Below, piece after piece: positions 25,491-31,934 of a stretch of DNA of 32,299 nucleotides (positions are counted from its first letter, which is position 1; every line of letters begins with the position of its first letter). Both the position numbers and the translations under genes were made by a program. The DNA is from Lacticaseibacillus sharpeae JCM 1186 = DSM 20505. GTDB taxonomy: Bacteria > Bacillota > Bacilli > Lactobacillales > Lactobacillaceae. A model generated the notes under the pieces. The model was not told the origin of the DNA and made no database searches. It saw only the letters and a program-made list of their open reading frames with translations. Location of the stretch: positions 46,780-79,078 of the forward strand of contig NZ_AYYO01000014.1 of NCBI RefSeq assembly GCF_001436225.1, given 5' to 3'.

Positions 25491-25760
25491 CATGTAACAA
25501 CCGTAACACTGAATCGGAAATTTGTTAAAAAGCATTAGAAAAAGTTCTCATAAAGCTGCTATAGCAGGGGCTGACAAGCTAATAGTTTTATAAATGCATT
25601 TTTCGGATTTTTCGTGGTTGAGCAAATAAGATTTTCCTTTTATTATGTGTCTGAATGTCGCTCATTTTGCAGCAAAACACGCACAAAAAGCAATCGTTCT
25701 TTATAGAAGATAATAGTTACCGGTTGACAGGTAGAGTCTGGCCCTCATCTTTGAAATTGC
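25491..25760. other. AT-rich intergenic region without a supported gene
   Basis: Between the acetyltransferase start and the tRNA promoter I see no coding frame with a ribosome site. The stretch is AT-rich and presumably holds the - strand promoter of the acetyltransferase gene; no clear repeat or structured RNA was noted. Confidence 0.5.
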
Positions 25761-25789
25761 TTCACAATGCGCGGTACTTTTGCTATACT
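25761..25789 (+). promoter_or_regulatory. tRNA-Ser promoter
   Basis: TTCACA (25761-25766), 17 bases, then TATACT (25784-25789), with TGC just before the -10 box; 18 bases before the tRNA. Confidence 0.7.
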
Positions 25790-25807
25790 ATCAAGTGTTC
25801 CAAATAT

Positions 25808-25895
25808 GGAGAGTTGGCAGAGTGGTAATGCAACGGACTCGAAATCCGTCGAACCGGCTAATACCGGCGCACGAGTTCGAATCTCGTACTCTCCT
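25808..25895 (+). tRNA. tRNA-Ser (anticodon CGA), carrying an attachment site
   Basis: Reads UCG serine codons. The acceptor stem GGAGAGT (25808-25814) pairs with ACTCTCC (25888-25894). The anticodon stem ACGGA (25833-25837) pairs with TCCGT (25845-25849) around CTCGAAA, giving anticodon CGA at 25840-25842. The long variable arm CCGG-CTAATA-CCGG is typical of serine tRNAs, and the T-arm is ACGAG-TTCGAAT-CTCGT. CCA is not encoded. The base after the acceptor stem is T, whereas bacterial serine tRNAs usually have G. From 25837 on, the sequence is repeated in altered form at 32167, so the 3' half is probably supplied by the integrated element. Confidence 0.93.
25837..25857 (+). repeat. attL core (direct repeat with 32167-32187)
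   Basis: 21 identical bases covering the last base of the 5' anticodon stem, the anticodon loop, the 3' stem and the start of the variable arm. The bases just before differ (GG here, CA at the other end), so the crossover lies within this stretch. Confidence 0.85.
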
Positions 25896-25920
25896 GAATA
25901 AACGTTGATTTAACAGCGTT

Positions 25921-25949
25921 CCGCAGCCTTTCTGGGTTGCGGTTTTTTT
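25921..25949 (+). terminator. Intrinsic terminator after tRNA-Ser
   Basis: CCGCAGCC pairs with GGGTTGCGG (G-U pairs included), then seven T. It lies inside the element, so the element supplies the tRNA terminator. Confidence 0.8.
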
Positions 25950-25988
25950 GTTGCTTTCAAACACTTGTTTGGACCAAAATCGACCTTC

Positions 25989-26009
25989 CAGTACCAGTAC
26001 AGTACCAGT
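25989..26009. repeat. Possible integrase arm-type sites, left end
   Basis: Two exact copies of CAGTACCAGT at 25989-25998 and 26000-26009, 11 bases apart, about one helical turn. CAGTACCA recurs near the right end at 32066-32073. Such repeats flanking the core are typical of tyrosine-integrase arm sites. Confidence 0.5.
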
Positions 26010-26076
26010 TGAAAAAATCGGGCCGCCGGTTTGGGCGGTAAACGTGTCCGGAATTTCATGTGATTAGACCTTTCTT

Positions 26077-27195
26077 TTAGAAGAATTTGTCGAGGGCATC
26101 GGCAGTTTCGCGTTGCTTGTTTGGGAAAAGATGCCCGTAAGTGTCAATCGTTGTGACGATGCTGGCATGCCCCAGTCGTTCCTTGATGATCGTGTACTCT
26201 GTTTCTTGATCAATCAGCAAGGCGACGTGCGAGTGCCGGAAATCGTGAATACGAATCTGCTTCATCGTGGGATCACGTTTGCAGATACGTTTATAGCGCA
26301 TGCGGATCGTGTGCTTGTTGCGGCGTATCAGCGTTGCTTGGAACATCGGCGTATCTTCGCTCCAGTCGAGGGCTAAGTCGTGCTTAAAGAGTTCCTGTTG
26401 CTGTTCACGCCACTGCAGGAGCAAGGCGATCATGCCTTGGTTGAGGCTGATGCGGCGATTACTAGCCTTGGACTTTGGCGGGGTGATGATATCCACGCCG
26501 CCACGTCGGAACACGGACTTGCTGACAGTCAGTTCCTTGCGTTTGAAGTCAAGATCCGACCAGTCCAGCGCGCAAAGTTCGCCGACCCGCAGGCCAGAAA
26601 AGAACAGCAACGAGAATAACACGTACCAGTCGAATTCTTCTGGCAGGTGAATCAGCTTCGTAAACGCGTGAAATTCATCTGGCGTGTAGAATTCCATTTT
26701 CTTGCGTTCGATTTTGAGCTTCTTCACGCCAATACAAGGATTTTCGACAATCACTTTCTCCTCAACTGCAACGTCGAGGATCAGCTTCAACTCAATCAAG
26801 GTCTTGTTGTTGGTGTTGTTGCTCAAATCGCGTTCTTCGGTGAGCCATTCTTGAAAGTCGCGGATATGCTCGCTAGTCAGGCGCTTAATATCGGCATTGA
26901 CGAAGAATGTCTGGATATAGCGCTTGTACACGGCGCGTTGAGACTGCAAATAGGACGGCTTGATGTGAATCTTCACGCGGTTCACGTACCGCTCGAACAA
27001 TTCGTCGAAGGTGACTGTTTCCTGATTGAACAGTCGGTCGACGCTAGTACGCATCATCTCCTTTTCAACTTCGCGGGCAGACGCCATTGAACGAATGCCT
27101 TGTTTCTTTTTGCGGCGACGCTTGCCGGTGACGGGATCAGTGCCAAAGGAGACACTGACAACGTAGGTGCCATTTGCTGCTTGAGTAATGCTCAT
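26077..27195 (-). CDS. int: Tyrosine-type site-specific integrase
   Basis: A 372-residue phage/ICE-type integrase. The N-terminal arm-binding domain (MSITQAANGTYVVSVSFGTD, then TGKRRRKKKQGI) is of the AP2-like type. The SAM-like core-binding domain covers about residues 60-160. The catalytic domain shows the first arginine in FFSGLRVGELCALDW, HDFRHSH with the His-x-x-Arg pair, and LGHASIVTTIDTYGHLF with the last histidine and the nucleophile tyrosine. The set is complete, so the enzyme is probably active. The reading frame extends to 27297, but GGAGG six bases before the ATG at 27195 sets the start. Its 3' end faces the tRNA attachment site. Confidence 0.93.
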   Translation of the reverse strand: MSITQAANGTYVVSVSFGTDPVTGKRRRKKKQGIRSMASAREVEKEMMRTSVDRLFNQETVTFDELFERYVNRVKIHIKPSYLQSQRAVYKRYIQTFFVNADIKRLTSEHIRDFQEWLTEERDLSNNTNNKTLIELKLILDVAVEEKVIVENPCIGVKKLKIERKKMEFYTPDEFHAFTKLIHLPEEFDWYVLFSLLFFSGLRVGELCALDWSDLDFKRKELTVSKSVFRRGGVDIITPPKSKASNRRISLNQGMIALLLQWREQQQELFKHDLALDWSEDTPMFQATLIRRNKHTIRMRYKRICKRDPTMKQIRIHDFRHSHVALLIDQETEYTIIKERLGHASIVTTIDTYGHLFPNKQRETADALDKFF

Positions 27196-27293
27196 TTCAT
27201 ACCTCCAAATAATTGAAGGCACGCTTGCTTTGGTCGTTGACCATGATATACTTGGCTTGTCTAGGGCAAAGTATCGGGTGCGTGCAATCACGT

Positions 27294-28520
27294 TCATTCG
27301 TTGCTTTGTTTTTTTTCGTTGTCATGTTGCGCTTGTTCGAGCACCTCCTTGAGTAACGTCTTTTGCTGCGGGGAGAATTCGGCTGCATTGATCATGTCCG
27401 CAATCATATCGGTGCCATTGAGTGAATCGACCTGTTGGACCATTTTCAGACTGGGTGCAACCTGTTTTTTCAGCCAGTTTAGCACGCTGTCCAACGTGAT
27501 CGGTTCGGGCTGCATGGCGAGCTTCAAGTGATTGCGGTTGTCACCGATGAAAGTTTGCCAATCCGGGTCCAGTGGACAATCAGCCAAGTTCTTCGAGCCT
27601 TGTGGCGTCACGATCCGCAAGTAGTGGTTGATGATACCAAAGACGACCGCCTCGGCGTCTTGGCAGGCTAGTAGTTCCTTCATGGCTTTTTGTGCCCGTT
27701 GGTCGCGAAGTCGGACTTCAAACCGGTTGAGAATTGGAGAATCTTCTGGGTAGTCGATTTTGTTTTTGAAATATTGCTCGATGTCCTTTTGATAGCCAAT
27801 CATTTGCACCAAACTTTGTGGTGAACCGAATTGAACGGTTTTCCCAACGCAGCCTTTCTTGATCGTTTCAATTGCGCCTTTGCTCTTAAACAGGCTCACT
27901 AGTTCGTCTTTCTCGACTTTTTGAATCAAGTGGGGAATGTCGATAATCCCGACGGTGTCATTGATGGCGAAGTCAACGCGTTTGTAGATGCCAGTTAAGT
28001 CATCACAGGCCTGAAAGAAGTCGAACCAAGTTAACCCGTCTCGGACAAGCACCGCCTCCAATTGACGGCAACCAGACCCGTGCATTTCAACTATTGTCCC
28101 AAGTTTGGTATTTGGGCCACCAACACGGGTACTCATAATCGAAATATCGCCGCGTTGAATCGTGTAGTCGTACCCGTAAAATGCTTTTTCCGTTAAGGAG
28201 AAGAAGTCTCTGTTCATTGGAAATAGCTTCTTGAACACATACTCGGCGTCTTGAGTATTGAACCGCACTCGCACGTAATCGACTAAGATAAACATCGAAT
28301 CACGGTTTGTCAGGCCAAGGAGCGCGTGTCCCAAGCGTCGTTGCATTTCTTCCGTTAGTGCACCGTTTCCATTTAACAGTCGATTGACATAGGAGCGGGT
28401 CATCCCTAATTGTGCCGCAAGTTGCGCTTGACTGATACCAGCACCAGTCATTTGTCGGCGAAATTCCACCAACCAGCCGTGCCCAGTATGATCACGGCCA
28501 TTCATCATTGTTTTATCCAT
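27294..28520 (-). CDS. mobT: Replication initiation factor/relaxase, MobT (Rep_trans) family
   Basis: A 408-residue protein that would nick the element at oriT and start rolling-circle processing for transfer. An N-terminal XRE helix-turn-helix (ISQAQLAAQLGMTRSYVNRL) precedes the Rep_trans-type body (FILVDYVRVRF; GSGCRQLEAV; WFDFFQACDDLTGIYKRVDF; LNRFEVRLRDQRAQKAM), the same plan as Tn916 Orf20 and ICESt3 MobT. GAGG six bases before the ATG supports the start. It lies 98 bases upstream of int in the same direction. An oriT-like hairpin lies about 110 bases upstream, as in related elements. A role in plasmid-like maintenance after excision is also possible. Confidence 0.85.
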   Translation of the reverse strand: MDKTMMNGRDHTGHGWLVEFRRQMTGAGISQAQLAAQLGMTRSYVNRLLNGNGALTEEMQRRLGHALLGLTNRDSMFILVDYVRVRFNTQDAEYVFKKLFPMNRDFFSLTEKAFYGYDYTIQRGDISIMSTRVGGPNTKLGTIVEMHGSGCRQLEAVLVRDGLTWFDFFQACDDLTGIYKRVDFAINDTVGIIDIPHLIQKVEKDELVSLFKSKGAIETIKKGCVGKTVQFGSPQSLVQMIGYQKDIEQYFKNKIDYPEDSPILNRFEVRLRDQRAQKAMKELLACQDAEAVVFGIINHYLRIVTPQGSKNLADCPLDPDWQTFIGDNRNHLKLAMQPEPITLDSVLNWLKKQVAPSLKMVQQVDSLNGTDMIADMINAAEFSPQQKTLLKEVLEQAQHDNEKKQSNE

Positions 28521-28630
28521 TGCTCACCTCGTGTGCTCTGATTTCGCCGTCTGCGAACAGCGGATTACCGTGCATAGCGGCGAATCGCTTGTGTTTTCTG
28601 CCTCGTTTCGGATTGTTGTTGTCATTTTGT

Positions 28631-28654
28631 ACCCCCCTGTTAGAATACGGGGGC
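28631..28654 (-). other. oriT: oriT-like inverted repeat upstream of mobT
   Basis: On the - strand GCCCCC (28654-28649), an 11-base loop ending CTAACA, then GGGGGGT (28637-28631). This closely resembles, from memory, the oriT inverted repeat of ICEBs1 (runs of C and G around a loop ending GCTAACA) recognised by a relaxase of the same class. The nick would be expected in or beside the TAACA part. Confidence 0.75.
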
Positions 28655-28742
28655 TTGGGCGGCCGGCTAACGCCGACCGCCGCCGCTCGCGCTAGCGGCT
28701 TTCGCGCTGCACGCCGCGCGCAGCGGCGTGGTGTTACGTAAC
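28655..28742. repeat. GC-rich hairpin cluster between oriT and the DUF3173 gene
   Basis: A short, very GC-rich tract with three dyads: GCCGCT-CGCGCT-AGCGGC (28682-28699), ACGCCGC-GCGCA-GCGGCGT (28711-28729) and the palindrome GTTACGTAAC (28733-28742), which overlaps the DUF3173 stop codon. Possible roles: accessory oriT sites, a single-strand origin, or a terminator for the DUF3173 gene. Confidence 0.5.
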
Positions 28743-28934
28743 CATTGCCAGATCTTCAAATGGATTGAAGCCTAACAGACTGACAATGGCATGGAGTGGG
28801 ACTTGACCGCACTTGCGGTTTGCATAGAAACCGTGACCGTCTGCGACCAAGTTCAATTTGCATTGATGGATAATCTGTCCGGCTTTGTAACCGGAAAAGC
28901 CAAGCTGCATAAGCATCTTCTTGTCGACTAACAT
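28734..28934 (-). CDS. DUF3173 family protein
   Basis: A 66-residue protein. LVDKKMLMQLGFSGYKAGQI, then IHQCKLNLV, FYANRKCGQVPLHAIVSLLG fits DUF3173, a small family found next to integrases and Rep_trans-type relaxases in streptococcal and lactobacillal integrative elements; an excisionase-like or accessory role is only a guess. AGAGG seven bases before the ATG at 28934 supports the start. Likely co-transcribed with mobT and int. Confidence 0.75.
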   Translation of the reverse strand: MLVDKKMLMQLGFSGYKAGQIIHQCKLNLVADGHGFYANRKCGQVPLHAIVSLLGFNPFEDLAMVT

Positions 28935-28960
28935 CTAATCACCTCTTTTGGTTTATATTT

Positions 28961-29093
28961 AACAGGTATAGGTTTATGATCTGCTATGGCTGAATCATAC
29001 CATCCTCCGAGAGATTTATCAACCTCTTTGGGTAAATTACAAACAGGTTTCGTTTAATTATTCCTTGACACTTTCAATGGGTTTCATTAAGCT
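28961..29093. promoter_or_regulatory. Divergent promoters of the element
   Basis: Minus strand, for DUF3173-mobT-int: TTGATA (29022-29017), 17 bases, TATGAT (28999-28994). Plus strand, for the XRE gene: TTGACA (29065-29070), 17 bases, TAAGCT (29088-29093). AACAGGT occurs at 28961-28967 and 29042-29048 and could be a binding site of the XRE regulator. Confidence 0.6.
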
Positions 29094-29126
29094 TCAAGTA
29101 AGGCCACACAAAGGAGAAATCAACCC

Positions 29127-29645
29127 ATGTTTGGAAAAAGCGAAGAAGGTATCGACAAGAAGCTCGCTAGAAATATCAAGCGCATTCGCATGGAACGCGG
29201 CATGACGCAAAAAGACCTTGCTGATGCGATGGGGAGCATCGAGCAAAGTGTGTCTAAGTTTGAGCGGGCGATCTCTGCACCGTCTGCTAAAGCGATTATG
29301 CAGCTGTGTGAGGCGTTGCAAGTGACGCCTAACGACTTGTATCTCAACGATGCCGACTGGCGCAGCTGGCAGTCAGAGAAGCTTGAACACCAAGACCATT
29401 CCGTTAACGGTTTGGTCGATCACGTCGAAATGGTTCAAAAGATGTTTGCGGAGGCAGAACTGGCCCGCAAAGCCGGAGATGAGAAGCTAGAGCGTGCTAC
29501 TCTAGATCAAATCATTCAGATGTACATGTGGACCAATGACCATTTCCGTGATGTCGCGCATTTACTTGATCGGCGGTATGTGACCGAGTACCTCGACAAG
29601 ATGGAAAAGGAAACTCGTGAATCGATCATCGACAGTCAAAAATAG
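29127..29645 (+). CDS. XRE-family regulator of the element
   Basis: A 172-residue protein with an N-terminal helix-turn-helix (NIKRIRMERGMTQKDLADAM, then GSIEQSVSKFERAISAPSAK, LCEALQVTPNDLYLND) and a mainly helical C-terminal half (HVEMVQKMFAEAELARKAGD; LDQIIQMYMWTNDHFRDVAH) that is not recognised. It has no metalloprotease or RecA-cleavage motif that I can see. AAGGAG ten bases upstream supports the start. It is divergent from DUF3173-mobT-int, the position of the repressor in many integrative elements, so it probably controls excision and transfer. Confidence 0.82.
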   Translation: MFGKSEEGIDKKLARNIKRIRMERGMTQKDLADAMGSIEQSVSKFERAISAPSAKAIMQLCEALQVTPNDLYLNDADWRSWQSEKLEHQDHSVNGLVDHVEMVQKMFAEAELARKAGDEKLERATLDQIIQMYMWTNDHFRDVAHLLDRRYVTEYLDKMEKETRESIIDSQK

Positions 29646-29698
29646 CACTCTTGAGATTTACAGTATATAATCTGATTTGCTATAACGCGGTCACATAT

Positions 29699-29727
29699 TT
29701 GTTAATCGGTTCAATATATGGTAAAAT
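29699..29727 (+). promoter_or_regulatory. higBA promoter
   Basis: TTGTTA (29699-29704), 17 bases, then TAAAAT (29722-29727). The toxin ATG begins only seven bases after the -10 box. Confidence 0.6.
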
Positions 29728-29733
29728 CTAATT

Positions 29734-30105
29734 ATGGAAAAGCCAAAGTTTAGACCTTACAAGCGGCCGAACGGCCACATGGAATTCATTGAATTTCTTG
29801 ATTCGCTGCCCCTCAAGGAACGAGCAAAATTACAGTTAGCCATCCATACTACGGAAGAACTCGGCTTACAAGAAGCAGCTCAACGGTTGCTGGTCAAGAA
29901 ACTCACAACCAATTTATATGAGTTGCGTTCGCGGCAAGGAAAAACCTATCAGCGCGGTTTGTATTTTCACGTATTTGGCAGTGATTATGTCATCACCCAC
30001 GGCTTCTCGAAGAAGACAAACAAGACGCCACAGCGAGAAATTGATCATGCAATCGACCTACGAGCTGAGTTCTATCAAACCTACAAGGAGGAAGACGACA
30101 AATGA
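29734..30105 (+). CDS. higB: HigB-like toxin (RelE superfamily, Gp49-like)
   Basis: A 123-residue protein of the phage-derived Gp49-like/HigB type, ribosome-dependent mRNA interferases. Typical features are an N-terminal FIEFLDSLPLKERAKL helix, LTTNLYELRSRQGKTYQRGL and HVFGSDYVITHGFSKKTNKT, then PQREIDHAIDL. The toxin gene comes first, as usual for higBA. No ribosome site precedes the ATG, and the -10 box ends six bases before it, so the mRNA may be leaderless. It overlaps the antitoxin gene by four bases (ATGA). It may stabilise the element in the population. Confidence 0.85.
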   Translation: MEKPKFRPYKRPNGHMEFIEFLDSLPLKERAKLQLAIHTTEELGLQEAAQRLLVKKLTTNLYELRSRQGKTYQRGLYFHVFGSDYVITHGFSKKTNKTPQREIDHAIDLRAEFYQTYKEEDDK

Positions 30106-30422
30106 GTAAAGACATGCACGAATTCACGATGGAACACACCGGTGATCTCGACGCCTACTTCGCGGAAATGATGAAAGATTCCTCGTACCGTGAAGTCTAC
30201 AATGAAGAAAAAAACAAAATGGCAAGTGCAATGGCGCTGCTCGAAGCGCGCGAGGAAGCTGGTTTATCCCAACAGAAGCTGGCGGACAAGTCCGGTGTTC
30301 CTAAGACAACAATCGTTCGTATTGAAAATGGTAACAACACTTCCATCGATACGTTAACCAAGCTTGCCAATGCGCTGGGTCGTCCGCTCAACCTGACGAT
30401 TGGCCCAGCGAGCATGGCATAA
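30102..30422 (+). CDS. higA: HigA-like antitoxin, XRE family
   Basis: A 106-residue protein with an acidic N-terminal helix region (FTMEHTGDLDAYFAEMM) and a C-terminal helix-turn-helix (LEAREEAGLSQQKLADKSGV, then PKTTIVRIENGNNTSIDTLT, LANALGRPLNLTIGPA). AAGGAGGAAG lies just before the ATG, so translation of the antitoxin is far better supported than that of the toxin, which favours antitoxin excess. Expected to bind HigB and to repress the shared promoter. Confidence 0.87.
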   Translation: MSKDMHEFTMEHTGDLDAYFAEMMKDSSYREVYNEEKNKMASAMALLEAREEAGLSQQKLADKSGVPKTTIVRIENGNNTSIDTLTKLANALGRPLNLTIGPASMA

Positions 30423-30602
30423 AATCTAGCTTAATTTGATTGACGGCACCAACGTCATAAACTTACGATTGCGGCGTCCCTGTTTGGCAGACGCTTGAGG
30501 CCAGGGATTAGGAGAGATGGTAAAACCATCTTGAGCATTCGCTGGCTTTTTTGCGCAGACAGTTCATCAGCAACATCAAACCAGAGTATTGGGGTATGGA
30601 AA
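30423..30602 (+). other. Intergenic region between higA and the methylase remnant
   Basis: 180 bases without a supported gene. It contains a hairpin AGATGGT-AAA-ACCATCT (30515-30531), with a T run only from 30548 on, too far for a normal terminator. It probably carries the promoter of the former methylase gene. Confidence 0.4.
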
Positions 30603-30851
30603 ATGGAAAAGAATGCATTATTACAGCGGGCACTAACGTTTCAAAAGAACTGGCTTCCCTTAGTGGAACAGGGACATGTGACCGAACGGCAGCATGATCG
30701 TGAATTTATGGCCGATTTTTATGAGGTTTTTGGAATCTCACGTTCTGTTAGTCGTGCTGGATATGAATGGCGAGTAAAAATTGACGGACACGATAAACGG
30801 ATTGACTCGCTACTACCAAAACTGCTGATTATTGAAAACACTATTACATGA
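30603..30851 (+). pseudogene. N-terminal remnant of an MmeI-like DNA methyltransferase/restriction enzyme
   Basis: Eighty-two residues remain (MEKNALLQRALTFQKNW; ERQHDREFMADFYEVFGISR; YEWRVKIDGHDKRIDSLLPK, LLIIENTIT). They look like the first domain of type IIG/IIL (MmeI-like) enzymes, which have a short helical start, an FxxxFF..FG(I/V) segment and a strand reading KRID...P.KLLIE. The full proteins have about 900 residues; everything after this domain is missing. The frame ends inside the operator of the next gene, so the cad cassette seems to have replaced the rest. Family assignment from memory; a short real protein is possible but less likely. Confidence 0.5.
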
Positions 30852-30864
30852 TATAATGTAATAG
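30829..30864 (+). promoter_or_regulatory. cad promoter/operator
   Basis: CTATTACAT (30841-30849) and ATGTAATAG (30856-30864) form a perfect 9-base inverted repeat with a six-base spacer. The -10 box TATAAT (30852-30857) lies inside it; TTATTG (30829-30834) is 17 bases upstream. A typical place for an ArsR-family repressor. Confidence 0.75.
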
Positions 30865-30887
30865 ATTAATAAACGAGGAGTGATCTA

Positions 30888-31256
30888 ATGATACAAGTAG
30901 ACTGTTGTCCGGGTAAACCAGATTTGGCTGATCGGGCATTGTTAAATGAGAATCAAGCCGCTGACATTGCTTTACTTTTTAAAGTACTCGCAAATAATAC
31001 GCGGCTAAGAATTTTACATTGCTTAACGCGTGAACCAGATATGGCCGTTAGTGAGATTGCTACATCACTAAATATGAAGGTCCAAGCCATCTCAAACCAG
31101 TTACAACGTCTAGTAGATCAAAAGATAGTTAAAGCGAAGCGTAATGGCAACTTCATTGAATATCAGATCATTGATGAATGTACGGCAATTTTATTAGAAC
31201 GGGCATGGTGTTTAGCTGAAGATGCCGGAAAAATCAATGCTGGTGGGGGAAAATAA
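30888..31256 (+). CDS. cadC: ArsR/SmtB-family metal-responsive repressor (cad operon)
   Basis: A 122-residue winged-helix repressor (ALLFKVLANNTRLRILHCLT; AVSEIATSLNMKVQAISNQL; KAKRNGNFIEYQI). It should release the operator upstream when it binds Cd(II) or another soft metal. Cysteines lie at 6, 7, 45, 98 and 108. The CVC pair in the alpha-3 region of staphylococcal CadC (ELCVCD) is replaced here by MAVSE, so the sensor site must differ. GAGGAG precedes the ATG. The codons are clearly AT-richer than the chromosome. Directly followed by the transporter gene (1 base between stop and next ATG). The symbol cadX would be equally fitting. Confidence 0.88.
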   Translation: MIQVDCCPGKPDLADRALLNENQAADIALLFKVLANNTRLRILHCLTREPDMAVSEIATSLNMKVQAISNQLQRLVDQKIVKAKRNGNFIEYQIIDECTAILLERAWCLAEDAGKINAGGGK

Positions 31257-31257
31257 A

Positions 31258-31872
31258 ATGATCAGGACAATTATAACGAGTATTATTCTTTATACATCAA
31301 CTGCAATCGACTTATTAGTTATTTTAATGTTACTTTTTTCAAAATATCGTTCAACAAAGCATCGCCGACAAATTTATATTGGTCAGTTCTTAGGCTCATA
31401 TACGCTCATTGGAATTAGTTTGTTTTTTGCATTTATTCTCCATTACGTACCCGCCAAATGGTTACTAGGTTTTTTAGGGTTGATTCCCATTGCCTTTGGA
31501 ATCAAATATATATTTAGCAAAGAAGATGAAGCCGCAGAAGTTGATCAGAAAATTGAAGCGCGTAAAAATAAGAATTTAATTGCAACGGTGGCTTTAATTA
31601 CGGTAGCTTCTTGTGGTGCGGATAATATTGGCCTTTTTGTTCCTTACTTCGTATCATTATCACTGGTACAGCTAATCGTAACGCTGTTTGTTTTTACCAT
31701 TTGTATTTATTTTTTAGTTTTCCTTGGTGATAAGTTCTCACAAGTGAATTTTGTAAAGAACTTTCTTGATCGTTTTGGTGATTGGATCATGGCCATTATT
31801 TATATTGGTTTAGGCATCATGATCATTCTTGAAAGTGACACTATTAGGCATATTATGCAGCTATTATTTTAA
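31258..31872 (+). CDS. cadD: Cadmium resistance transporter CadD
   Basis: A 204-residue membrane protein with five or six hydrophobic segments (IITSIILYTSTAIDLLVILM; YIGQFLGSYTLIGISLFFAF; WLLGFLGLIPIAFGIKYIF; TVALITVASCGADNIGLFVP; LVQLIVTLFVFTICIYFLVF; WIMAIIYIGLGIMIIL). The TSxxD start and the C-G-A-D-N-I-G-L motif match the CadD family of Gram-positive cadmium resistance proteins. GGGGGAAAA six bases before the ATG at 31258 sets the start. It forms an operon with the ArsR regulator and is followed by a terminator. Likely cargo for metal tolerance. Confidence 0.92.
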   Translation: MIRTIITSIILYTSTAIDLLVILMLLFSKYRSTKHRRQIYIGQFLGSYTLIGISLFFAFILHYVPAKWLLGFLGLIPIAFGIKYIFSKEDEAAEVDQKIEARKNKNLIATVALITVASCGADNIGLFVPYFVSLSLVQLIVTLFVFTICIYFLVFLGDKFSQVNFVKNFLDRFGDWIMAIIYIGLGIMIILESDTIRHIMQLLF

Positions 31873-31906
31873 TTAAGCAGTAGTCGATATTTTTTATCAT
31901 TCATTG

Positions 31907-31934
31907 ATCATCTTCTTTTGAAGGTGATTTTTTT
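31907..31934 (+). terminator. Intrinsic terminator after cadD
   Basis: ATCATCTTC (31907-31915), loop TTTT, GAAGGTGAT (31920-31928) with one G-U pair, then seven T. Confidence 0.85.

Noticed and set aside
25989-26009. Repeats considered as a CRISPR-like array
   Set aside because: Only two 10-base copies with no spacers and no cas genes; integrase arm sites fit better.
25951-26030. Resemblance between CACTTG...GGACC near 25963 and the last bases of the window
   Set aside because: Only a few short matching blocks with gaps; likely chance, and the bases at the window end are outside the repeat-bounded element.
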